From the NCBI RefSeq assembly GCF_004337985.1, contig NW_021940921.1:1071758-1135757 (forward strand): a stretch of DNA of 64,000 bases, written 5' to 3'. The notes beneath the pieces were generated by a model. That model was not told the DNA's origin. It was given only the letters and a program-made list of their open reading frames with translations, and did not search any database. Positions 1-9,065 of this stretch are shown one piece after another (position 1 is the first letter of the stretch; every line of letters starts with the position of its first letter). Source of the DNA: Pyricularia pennisetigena (Eukaryota > Ascomycota > Sordariomycetes > Magnaporthales > Pyriculariaceae). Both the position numbers and the translations under genes were made by a program.

Positions 1-210
1 GAATAATAAGGGAGTGTCGGTCGCAAAAAGGCCAAAAATACCGCCATAAACGGCGAAAATCGACAAGTTGTCCTTAAACCTGAACCAAAGCGTTTTTTGG
101 ATGGACCCACAGGTACATTGCAAAGCCGCAATTGAGCCACGAAGTGGAGCGAAGCGAACGGAGTGGATCAATTGTGGAGCTTTGGGCTTCAGGGATGAGC
201 CCTGAGACTA
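1..210 (-). mobile_element. Terminal part (end B) of a TIR element, running off the left edge
   Basis: This is one terminus of the TAGTCTCAG family described at 3830-4070. It ends at 210 with CCTGAGACTA, the reverse complement of the TIR, and its body extends to the left beyond the window. Read inward from 210 it contains the end-B landmarks: a foldback stem (CCGCAATTGA pairing with TCAATTGTGG around a purine-rich loop), the GTACCTGTGGGTCCATCC block, and the subterminal CGCC/GGCG hairpin near 50. It is less mutated than the neighbouring retrotransposons. The other end and its TSD are not visible. Confidence 0.75.
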
Positions 211-522
211 GTTTTTTGTTTAAATAATTAAAGCCGCAACGCGCTGTTCAACTTTGCAAAAAAAGAAACAAAATCACGTTAATCGCCAATATAACGAAAT
301 ATTTTACTAAACCCCAACGAGCACTCGTTCGTATTTTTATACAACGCCGGGTCGGGGTTCCCCGCACCAGCAAAGTTGCCACCACTGTTCAGGGGTGGTG
401 ATTTTTACCCCTACCACGAAGTAATGCGTATAAATATAGTAAGTAGATAGAAACCTAATAGTACTAATAATGACTATAATAATTCAATTTAGAAAATATT
501 TCAAACAAAAACATATATAACA

Positions 523-650
523 TAGGGCATTCAAAAACCCACCCACATGGGCCAGAAAAGCTTATTAAAGGGCCCGCGGGCTGTCGGCTTTTGAAAGATT
601 TCAGCCCACGGGCCCCCGTGGGCCGTCTCGGCGGGTTTTGAAATGCCTTG
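523..650. mobile_element. 128-bp hAT-like MITE with 8-bp TSD
   Basis: A GC-rich 128-bp insertion in AT-rich DNA. The termini form an imperfect inverted repeat of about 18 bp: left TAGGGCATTCAAAAACCC, right GGGTTTTGAAATGCCTTG. The ends fit the hAT consensus YARNG (TAGGG and CAAGG). The flanks are ATATAACA (515-522) and ATATAACG (651-658), an 8-bp duplication with one transition, the TSD length of hAT elements. The interior folds on itself (GGGCCCGCGGGC, CCCACGGGCCCCCGTGGG). No coding capacity, so it would depend on a transposase elsewhere. Confidence 0.7.
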
Positions 651-2157
651 ATATAACGCAGAAAAAACGTAGTAACTTGTTAACAATTAATAAATATATT
701 CAAGGCTTATCCAATTCAATGAAAGAGTCATTTATTTATTTCATTCCCACATGTAAATTATTCTAGGAAATAAATATCAAAGTTATTCTTGTTAAAACCC
801 GTTTTATCTCTTATTACTAGCCTACTTTTACACCGAAAGCATCTTACATAACCTTGTATAAAGAAATTTATTCCAAACTTTCCCATGCCCATAGTTTAAG
901 ACATTTGATACCTTATCCGCGCCCTTTAGTATCATTTGGACGAGCATTGATTTCATTTCGGCCTGTGGTAAACCGCCTGGCGAAAAGCTCTTTCGGCATC
1001 ACACATAAGCCACCGCTTACATGTAGTAATATCAAAAGCATTTTATCCTATCGGTTCAATGTACTGCCTTCAAACCAATTTTGGCAGTATGGGTGGTATA
1101 AAACAGAGGTTCCAATGAGACTTGAAAAGGCCCCATGTACAAGCCAACCGCTAATGGTGGATAAACCACCAAAAACAATTTGGGCAGTATGGGACTATGT
1201 TATAAATTTAGCAAAACGTGGCAGCCAAGGCCCCTGTGAGAATTAAAAAGGCTCCATGCAAAAGGCAATCCCTATTGGCGGACCATTTACCAAGCTACGT
1301 GCAAGCGAAAATAGCTATATAACGTACCTTAAATAACAGGGTACTTCGAACAGCCCTAATAGGAACATATTACTGCCGCGGGCCTGTGGTAGAGCTTGCA
1401 ACATTGATGGAGATATATATTCTCTCGCGACAAAATTCGCAGTTTCACTATTCGTTAGGATTTTTACGGCTGGTTTAAAGCCGGGATGCCTGAGCTCTTT
1501 CCCTGATAAGATTTAGGAACTTAATAGGACCTGCATCCCAAGGAAAAAGGGCAAATAAAGGCCGATAGCACGCTCCCAAACTTGAATGAACTTGAATGCT
1601 CAAGCCATTACAGCCCATTTAAGTTATGATAACCTAGCCCTAAGCTATTTTGTAAGCAACTTTCTCGAAAATCTACCTTTTGTAACCCCCTTTTTAAAGG
1701 GTCAATAACGCAGGGCCCCCAAGTATTTGGAATTATATGACCTTATCCTCAAATAGTCCTAACTCTCCCGGCGTTCTCATTTTGGGCAAATGTCATTAAA
1801 AGGGGTAAAACCGAACCTAATCTCTGTCACGAAAATGGTCCCATATAGGAACAGTTTTGTTTGAAGATCTAAAGCTAAATATAAAGAAAAAACAAAGACA
1901 CCCAATGCCAATCGCTTTTACGCGCGTGAACGAACAAAAATAAACAAATCCAAACACCCTGTCACCATTGGTAGTGGCCCAGGCACGCCAATCCGTAACA
2001 CAGGAAAAGCGGTGCCCAACGTTAAAAAATAGTATTGAGTTAGAAGAATCAAGGCCTAAAAGACTCCAAGGCCTTGGTATATTATGTTATATTTGAATTC
2101 GATACTAAAAACCACCCCAATTAACCCGTTACTCCGTGGAGTATCTAGAGGGAGAGC
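651..2157. other. Unmutated intergenic stretch, no recognisable gene
   Basis: Composition is more balanced than the surrounding repeats and stop codons are not concentrated as in the RIP-scarred DNA. The longest open frame (854-1246, +, about 130 codons) begins at TTG and resembles nothing I recognise, so I do not call it. Around 1074-1288 there is an imperfect direct duplication: the block AATTT(T/G)GGCAGTATGGG recurs about 105 bp apart, and a block AAAAGGC(C/T)CCATG...GGTGGA/GGCGGA follows each copy. I see nothing else in this interval. Confidence 0.4.
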
Positions 2158-2448
2158 TTATGTATATACCGTAGAAATCTCAAGTTTCCAAAATAAATGC
2201 TCTACTCTCCCTGTGATACTTTCAATTGTAACAGTGCGGCAATCGTCGCTTGTCTTAAATTTAAGCTTATAAGCTGCAGTGTGAATGTAGTCGCCCTCGC
2301 CAGGCAAAACAAATGTTCCCGGTTGGGTTTGATACCAATCTTTGGCAGTACTTAGATCTCTGGCCATTAGTACGACCTTACAATGACGGAGAGCTCTAGC
2401 GTGCAGGGCAAATAAGCCAAGTGAAGCAGCAATTGTTTTAAGCTGCAT
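2158..2448 (-). CDS. Small secreted protein, effector-like candidate (96 aa)
   Basis: An intact ATG-started frame of 96 codons on the minus strand, without RIP stops. The first 19 residues look like a signal peptide: a lysine at position 4, a hydrophobic core IAASLGLFAL, and an Ala-X-Ala cleavage site (ARA, residues 17-19). The mature part would be about 77 residues with two cysteines (23 and 70), which could form one disulfide, and no transmembrane segment. The 5' flank is pyrimidine-rich and the start context has A at -3. A 42-nt GT...AG stretch near the start (GTAAGG, then ACTAAT) could be read as a very short intron, but the frame is open without it. I do not recognise the family. Size, secretion signal and position in a repeat-rich AT compartment fit candidate effectors of plant-associated fungi; function is unknown. 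Confidence 0.5.
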   Translation of the reverse strand: MQLKTIAASLGLFALHARALRHCKVVLMARDLSTAKDWYQTQPGTFVLPGEGDYIHTAAYKLKFKTSDDCRTVTIESITGRVEHLFWKLEISTVYT

Positions 2449-2976
2449 ATTGACAGTTGCGGTAGCTTTAGATAACGGGTGTGTGAAATTGTACTCGATA
2501 AAGAAACGGTGTCAAGAATATAAGTGATAAACAGTAAAAAGGAAATGCTTGGTGGTTGAATAATTGCAAGTGTAATAGCGATCAAACCGGGTATTTATTT
2601 ATAACTTATGTATTTTTTAGTTAAAATAACAGTACCAAGTGCCAATGAAAACAAGAAATATATATAATTAACATATTTTAAACTTTGCTACATTAATTAA
2701 AACGTCTATTAATTAGTACGCGTAACACTGGTTCCAACGCATAAATAGCAAGAGCTAATATTAGTGAAAGCCGATATTTATTCGCGTAGATATATATTAC
2801 TTGTAGATAAATAACCCAGAATATGCTCAAATTATGGAGTGTAACATGATGTTCATTCAATGCATCTTCTCTCTTATTATATAGAATTGTTATTTCTAGC
2901 CGTTTTGTGATTAACGTGGTTTGTTAATACCCCGGCCACCTTTTAGGTCGGCCCGACTCTCAACCACTATAAGGCA
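2449..2976. other. AT-rich intergenic DNA upstream of the secreted-protein gene
   Basis: The first roughly 130 bases (2449-2585) would be the 5' leader and promoter-proximal region of the minus-strand gene. On that strand they are pyrimidine-rich (TTTCCTTTTTACTG). The remainder becomes AT-rich without recognisable genes up to the TIR that starts at 2977. Confidence 0.35.
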
Positions 2977-3170
2977 TAGTCTAAGTGCTTAGACTAGACC
3001 GCTGCGGGGTCCGAGCGCTCCATGTACCTTTTGGCCACATGATTTTTCGGCCAATTACATTGTCCGAAAAAATCGCGCTCGTTCTTATTCTGAGGGCTCA
3101 TCCTTGAAGCCGAAAGCTCCACAATTAAGCGTGGTTCAATTGCGGCTTTGCAATATACCTGTAGGTAAGG
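2977..3170 (+). mobile_element. Composite of TIR-element ends A and B fused head to tail
   Basis: Starts with a TIR of the TAGTCTCAG family (TAGTCTAAGTGCTTAGAC), followed by end-A sequence: GAGCGCTCCATGTACC, then the ATTACATTGTCCGAAAAAATCGCGCTCG block. At 3086 a second terminus in the same orientation begins (TATTCTGAGGGCTCA) and continues with a shortened end B to about 3170. The intact elements in this window have end A and end B in opposite orientation, so this is a rearranged or nested derivative. The same composite, inverted, occurs at 47825-47935. Confidence 0.6.
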
Positions 3171-3305
3171 CCTGCCAAAACCCGAAAACAGGTTTAGCCC
3201 AGCCCGGCCCGCCAACCCATGGGCTCTTGGCGGGGGCCCGTAATGGCCCACGGGTTTTTTTGGCGGGTAAATGGGGGCCCGCGGGTTTTCGTGTTAAGGC
3301 GATTA
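3171..3305. repeat. GC-rich foldback patch
   Basis: A short GC-rich segment between AT-rich sequences, with an imperfect inverted repeat (CCCGCCAACCCATGGGC against GCCCACGGG...TTGGCGGG) and blocks such as GGGGGCCCGCGGG. It resembles the interior of the hAT-like MITE at 523-650 in style, but I could not find matching termini or a TSD. Confidence 0.4.
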
Positions 3306-3829
3306 AAAAGGAACAATAATATAAAAGGAAAACGATTTTGTTAAAATTGGGATAAATATTTAATAAATAAAATATATTTATTAATATAACCATCGATTAA
3401 CAGGTATTAAAAGTAAAAATAACGCAATATAATGGAAAGGAAATTATAATATTTATGCTAAATAATTATCCCTTTTTTTAAGCCCATTATTTTATTCTTT
3501 ACACAATTTAATTAATATTTTCCATATCCGTATTAGGGTGAATAAAAATAACCTGGTTATCCTGCTGTTTTTCCTATTTTTTATTTTACTTTTAATCCTG
3601 TTTTTTATCCAATTTTTCAACCTGTTTTTCTTTTTCGTTTTCATATTAATATTCACCTAAATTGTTAAATAAAGAAAATAAAAACGAAAAGGAAGTCGAA
3701 TCCGCAGACGAAAACGAAAACGACGAATTTGCAATAATAATTAACTGCGGCAAACTTTTTCCTGCAATTTTGGGGAGTGTTTTGCCAATAGTTTCGCCAG
3801 GTTTTTCACCTACAATTGTGGCAGGTGAC
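3306..3829 (+). pseudogene. AT-rich DNA with a Glu/Lys/Asn-rich coding relic at its right end
   Basis: 3306-3660 is AT-rich and featureless. From about 3664 to 3829 one plus-strand frame is open and protein-like: an acidic/basic stretch ENKNEKEVESADENENDEF is followed by a hydrophobic Pro/Gly segment reading up to the TSD GCAGGTGAC. The same frame resumes right after the MITE (GVFAILEIFGN, from about 4080) before stops appear. This suggests a gene interrupted by the MITE insertion at 3830. I do not recognise the protein. Confidence 0.35.
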
Positions 3830-4070
3830 TAGTCTCAGGGCTCATCCCTGAAGCCCAAAGCTCCACAATTGATCCACTCCGTTCGCTTCGCTCCACTTCG
3901 TGGCTCAATTGCGGCTTTGCAATGTACCTGTGGGTCCATCCAAAGAACGGTAGAACGAGCGCGATCTTTTCGGCCAATGTAATTGGTCGAAAAGCCATGT
4001 GGCTAAAAGGTACATGGAGCGCTCGGTCCCCACTGCAAAGCAGGGGGGTCTAGTCTAAGCACTGAGACTA
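3830..4070. mobile_element. 241-bp TIR MITE with perfect 9-bp TSD
   Basis: The reference member of the TIR family in this window. It runs from TAGTCTCAGGGCTCA (end B, 3830) to the reverse complement of TAGTCTCAGTGCTTAGA (end A, ending 4070). GCAGGTGAC flanks it on both sides (3821-3829 and 4071-4079), a perfect 9-bp target-site duplication. It consists of essentially the two subterminal regions joined: the end-B foldback (CAATTGATCC...TCAATTGCGG) and the end-A hairpin (CCCCACTGC...GCAGGGGGG). No coding capacity. TSDs of 8-11 bp are typical of Mutator-like elements, but the TIR does not match one I know. Confidence 0.85.
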
Positions 4071-4079
4071 GCAGGTGAC

Positions 4080-4480
4080 GGAGTTTTCGCTATTTTGGAA
4101 ATTTTTGGGAATTTAAATATAGGGCGGAATGGGGTTTAACCATTAAAACCAAATAAAATCGAAGCGACGGGTAATGGGGATATAAGTTTTTCATTTTTGG
4201 GGCTAATACGGAAATAACCAACCATTTGAAAATCCTTTTGGCTGGAATATTGCGGGCATATCCATTTATGAATAATATTTAAAATATATTTAACGAAATG
4301 CGTATTTTTAATTTGGATAATAATACGGCGAACGTGGATAGCGCAAAAATTAATAGTTAAATAATATTAAAATGGTTATATACGATGGTTATAATAAAGG
4401 GTTTTTACCTATAAAAAAAAAAAAAAGAATTCTACTATTTCTTGCAAAACCATAAGGGCGATTGATTGGAAGCGAAAACC
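4080..4480. other. AT-rich spacer between two TIR elements
   Basis: Continues the disrupted coding-like frame for about 70 bases, then is AT-rich with stops in every frame and a poly-A run near 4412-4427. No other structure recognised. Confidence 0.35.
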
Positions 4481-6324
4481 TAGTCTCAGTGCTCAGACTA
4501 GACCCCCCTGCTTCGCAGTGGGGACCGAACGCTCCATGTACCTTTTAGCCACATGGTTTTTCGAGCAATTACATTCGCCGAAAAAATCGCGCTCGTTCTA
4601 GTTTGAGGACATTTTGTCGCATTTCGCCGTTTATGGCGGTACCACCAACGATAATTTGTCGCATTTCGCCGTTTATAACGGTATTATTAATAATGTACCT
4701 AATGTTGCGATATCGCTAATTATTATTTTATTAATATAACGATAATTTGTGGTATTTTGCCGTTTATAGCGGGTATATACAAAAGATTCGTATTATAATG
4801 GCAAAAGGAAATAATGTACCCATAATATGCAATTAAATATTCGAATAAAAGAATAAATAAAAATTATAAAGATATATAATATTTTGCGTTAAGTTTATTG
4901 GAGTTTGTTAATTATTTAAATGCCGGCCGCGTTTTGATACCACTGTATTGGGAAAGATATTAAAATATTAAATAAAATTTGTAATTTTTCATTATATTTA
5001 ATTCTTGCTTTAAATAATGGTATATAATATTAGTTTTAGTTCAATTTACCGTTTTTATATTTTAGTAAACCTAATACTGCAAAGTGTATACAATTATCGA
5101 TCGAAACAAAAGTTTTATTAATATTTCTATATAAATTAACAATTTATTAAAAAATTAAATAATTTACGCAAATATGGGTAAAATAAAAATATTTGTATTT
5201 AATACATTATTTGATTTATTTGTTAATAAATTTTATATAAGTTTTTTTTGTATAAATTTTATTTAATGGAATAAAGCAAAAAATATAAAAAAACACAAAT
5301 TTAGCATTTTTTTATATAACAAAATAAAAAGGGCCGGTATTATAAGTCGGGTTCTACGTTGACGTTTAGTTAAATATATAATCCACTTCTCCAAATTCTG
5401 GTTTTATTAATGTTAGAATTGGTAAAAATGTAAAAGCATTTCGATTGTAAAATATATATAAAATTGAATATACTTTACCTATCCGCATATTTAACGGCTT
5501 ATACAATTAAATAAACGTACAAAAATGTGATATTACATTAAATATATATATTCCACCCCCCACGTGCAAAAACCACAAAATTCGGTGCAAAACAAAAATA
5601 ATATAAAATTAAATAAATAAAGCAAAAAGATTTATACAAAACATATGTAGCATTTCTTTTTATAAAACAGTTTTCAAAGCCGATATTATAAGTAAGACTG
5701 GATTGAGACGTTTGCTTAAATACGTAATCAAATCTCTGAAGTTCTGGTTTTATTATCGTCAAAATTGGTAAAAATATAAACGAGTTTCGATTGTAAATTA
5801 TATATAAAAAAGTATATACTTTGCCTATCCGCTTATTTAACTGCTTATATAATCTGGTATATGCACCAAAATTCAGTATAAAGATATATGAATACTTACG
5901 ACCCTCCACGTGCAAAAATTATACAGTTTGGTCAAAAATTAAAAATAACATTAGAAAAAATCGAAAATCGAAAAAAAAATCGAAAAAACAGTACCGCCAT
6001 GAACGGATTAAGGGCAGGTGGTATCGAATTCGGACATTATAACAGATAAAAAATAAATCGAATCGCTGCTAATAGCGGTATTATATGCTATTTTCAACGA
6101 TATTTTATTTTTTCAATATTATGCATAATTGTGGAATAAAAAAGGAGTTTCGGTCAAAAAAAGGCCAAAAATACCGCCATAAACGGCGAAAATCGACAAG
6201 TTGTCCTCAGACCTGAACCAGAGTGTTCTTTGGATGGCCCCACTGGTACATTGCAAAGCCGCAATTGAGCCACGAAGTGGATCAATTGTGGAGCTCTGGG
6301 CTTCAGGCATCAGCCCTAAGACTA
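4481..6324 (+). mobile_element. 1.84-kb non-autonomous TIR element (end A left, end B right)
   Basis: Bounded by TAGTCTCAGTGCTCAG at 4481 and the inverse of the end-B TIR finishing CTAAGACTA at 6324. Both subterminal regions contain the hairpin block TTCGCCGTTTATGGCGGTA (near 4626) and its inverse (near 6173). The AT-rich interior holds a diverged direct repeat of about 340 bp (roughly 5330-5680 and 5680-6000; shared landmarks CCTATCCGC and CCACGTGCAAAAA). A 73-codon frame at 5821-6042 recurs in the copies at 43426-43647 and 46262-46483, but it starts at TTG and is Lys-rich at its end. No transposase is visible. The 9-bp flanks (GCGAAAACC, GCGTTTCGC) do not match, so one end may have recombined after insertion. 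On the right it abuts the SNF2 gene copy. Confidence 0.75.
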
Positions 6325-8214
6325 GCGTTTCGCCCCATTGGACGCAAGAAAAAATAATAAATAGGAAAATATTAAAAAAAGGCGCCAAATATGCAAATTT
6401 TCGCCAACGTTAAATATCTTCAACGAATTATGTTGGATTTTATATAGGAAACGAATCCATTTTTCATGATAAATTAACTTAAAAAGCTGTTGCAACACCT
6501 ACGTGCACCAAATCGGAGTTTTACCCCTATTACCCCCTAAAAGTCGCCAATTAAAATACTTAAAAAAATTCCAAAAAAGGTTATACATTTAAACAATTGG
6601 ATAAATGGGGTACCCATTTTGCAACAACTATCTTTTTCTCAAACCCGCGGCGGTTATGCAACCTACCATCCCAGCTGGTATTATCCAAACCAATAATTTT
6701 TAATATCGCTAAAAAGTTCGTCCATCTTTATAACCGGGAATAAACGAAAAACGATTTGCTGGAAAATATTCCAAATTTACAATTAATTAAATAGTTTAAA
6801 CAATATAACGATTATTTCGTTGCTTAATTCCCAATAATATACGAAAATGGGTTACAAAATTACGCCTCCTATTTGCATAAACAATAAAAAAGAAGGCGGC
6901 GGAATTAAAGCACGGTGGTATTTTAGGAAACGATGGACATAATTTACAATTATTCAGGAAAATAAACTAATAAATACCGACGAACGAATTAAACGGTTTT
7001 ATAACCATAGGTTGAAATGCTGGTTAACGTTAACGGTTACAAAAACATCCAATATAGGAACGCTTATAAATTTATAACCCAAAAGTTAAAGGGCGATTGA
7101 GGTTAAATTTAAATTAAATTAAATAACGTACCCTGGATTAGAAAAAAATCGAGCGATAAAAAAGGCGACGCCGAATTGGATTAACCTGGGGGGAGGATTA
7201 AACAGCGCAAAATATATAATTATTAACTACCAAAATTCCCAATTAACGGTTTAAATAAAACGACCAAATGCTGGATAATAATAATTAGTACGTAAATTAA
7301 AAGTTTGGATTATATATAAGCTGGTACGGCGTAACGGCGCCCCGATTAAAAATAAGAATGTTCGATATTGCGAATTGTAATAATTGTTACGGTTAAATTC
7401 CTGAAATTTTGGCGTTTCCATTTTAATTTTATTTTATTAGCAGAAAACCCCATACGTAAACCCAATTATAAATACCTTTTTTTATTTTTATCAGCTTTGT
7501 TTCTTTTTTTTTACAATAAAAACCTTTTTCCCGGCCGCCAAATTCTTTTCGTAACGATTGATAAATAATTGTAAGGATTAAATGAACGTTTAACTTTCAA
7601 CCAATAAACGTAATAATTATTATAATTGCAAAATTGCTTTAGCAAATACTGCAAACATATTCGTTAAAAAATCTGATTAAAACATTTTTGATTGGATAAA
7701 GCTATTTCTACTTTACCCACCCAAATAGGTATTAACCTAATCGTAACGAGGGTAAATTATAATTAACGCCTTTGCATCGCAAAGGTACCCCCCACCCGGT
7801 TAGGTCCGGGGCAAATTGATTAATTTTACTATAATAATAATTATAATAATTGCTTTAATTCGCTGAAAACAGGAATAATTGTCGCAATTACGTCTTTTTA
7901 TTACTATAATTCCCAAAAAACGGTAAAAAGGCAAAACCTCCGCCCAAACCATTATTAAATTTACGTTGGAACATATACCCAATAATGTTAAACTATTTAC
8001 CAACCTAACAATTATATTATAAAAAGGAACGCGGATAAAAAAAATAAACTAATACCTTAAAAATTTGGAAAATTACGACACGGATATTGCAATTATTTTG
8101 AAATTAAATTTTGCTCGGTTAAACCGTTTTACATTACAGGGTTATTCGGATGCAACCGGAGTCCTTTCAGATTTTCCACTTATTCCTAATAATAATAATA
8201 ATAATTAAAATAAT

Positions 8215-8406
8215 ACCGATATAAATTCCGGCGATAATAAATTTGCCCCTACCCCCGTCGATAAAAATAAAAATAATACCGATATGGACGCCGGCGATAA
8301 CGAATCTGCCCCCGCCCCCGTCGATTATAATAACGACGATATTTATATAGGCGAAAACGATAATTAACCTACCCCCGCGTCCGTTAATAAAAGCGATAAT
8401 AATATT
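8215..8406 (+). repeat. 63-bp coding repeats encoding a GDN/APxPVD linker
   Basis: Within SNF2 copy 1, a 63-bp unit recurs (21 codons; pattern T-D-x-x-x-G-D-N-x-x-A-P-x-P-V-D followed by Asn/Lys/Asp). Two clear units and a third degenerate one are visible. The inverted copy at about 38310-38480 carries the same Asn/Asp/Ala/Pro-rich stretch. It is probably a disordered linker between the N-terminal region and the rest of the protein. The solo LTR at 8407 is inserted at its end. Confidence 0.55.
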
Positions 8407-9065
8407 TGTGAGGAGGTTACGAGATAGAATAAGCTTAATCTTGAACGCGGGGAAAAGTGGATCACGTATAAGGCTAATGGAACGTTGAAATGGCAGATAA
8501 CCGTCTGCTAGCGGGTAATAGAGATAATATATTGTTGTTGCACAATCGATTCGTTGAATCGTTGAATCGATAAAGGTTATGAAGGTGATCAATCTAAGGC
8601 TAAGTTGTGAGTTACGTGTTCGAATCCGTAGGTGCAGATCTTCGATCCGGATGTCCGGAATGCGGGGTCACGTCACATGATTTGGCCTTATTCATGTGAC
8701 TGACCTGCCGACCTATTGAGCCTAACGGCCCATTAAGCCTAACGGCCTATTGTGCTTATGCATGCACAGAAAATCTGCGACCACAACGGGATTCGAACCC
8801 ACGCACTTTAACGTATATATGATATAGATTATGGTACGTGCATTATACCACTAAGCTAGATTAAATATGACGTATTTGTTTTGTTGTTGAAACTATGAAC
8901 AAAGACGTAATATATAAAGCTTTGTGTGTATGAACGCGTATACGTTTTATGTGTTATTTATTTATTTATTCGATGCAGGGTGACTAATAAAATTAGCCCG
9001 TGCTAGCCGTTATAAAATAATGCAGGGTAGCTAATATAATGAGCCCTGCGCTAGCCTTGTTCACA
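8407..9065 (-). mobile_element. Solo LTR-like element with tRNA-like core, TSD ATATT
   Basis: A 659-bp unit beginning TGTGAGGAGG and ending GTTCACA. ATATT flanks it at 8402-8406 and 9066-9070, a 5-bp duplication. The other SNF2 copy (about 38340) is an empty site: it reads GATAATAATATTGAAAT and continues into the same downstream sequence, with one ATATT and no insert. TG...CA ends plus a 5-bp TSD are the signature of an LTR, but no internal retroelement region is attached. On the minus strand it contains a tRNA-like core (A box TAGCTTAGTGGTATAATGC; B box GGTTCGAATCCC), a hairpin GTCACATGA/TCATGTGAC and a palindrome CCGGATGTCCGG. Related copies lie at 12432-13073, 41905-42546 and 44749-45382. 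Confidence 0.75.

Noticed and set aside
854..1246. 130-codon plus-strand open frame in the unmutated island
   Set aside because: Starts at TTG, covers part of a non-coding-looking duplication, has no recognisable domain and atypical composition.
3810..3998. Minus-strand frame with apparent protein over the 241-bp MITE
   Set aside because: It spans the MITE termini and exists only because the foldback sequence is GC-rich; the same frames recur in other TIR ends.
8167..8592. 141-codon minus-strand frame rich in Ile and Gly
   Set aside because: Shadow of the GDN/APxPVD coding repeats of the SNF2 gene on the plus strand, continuing into the solo LTR.
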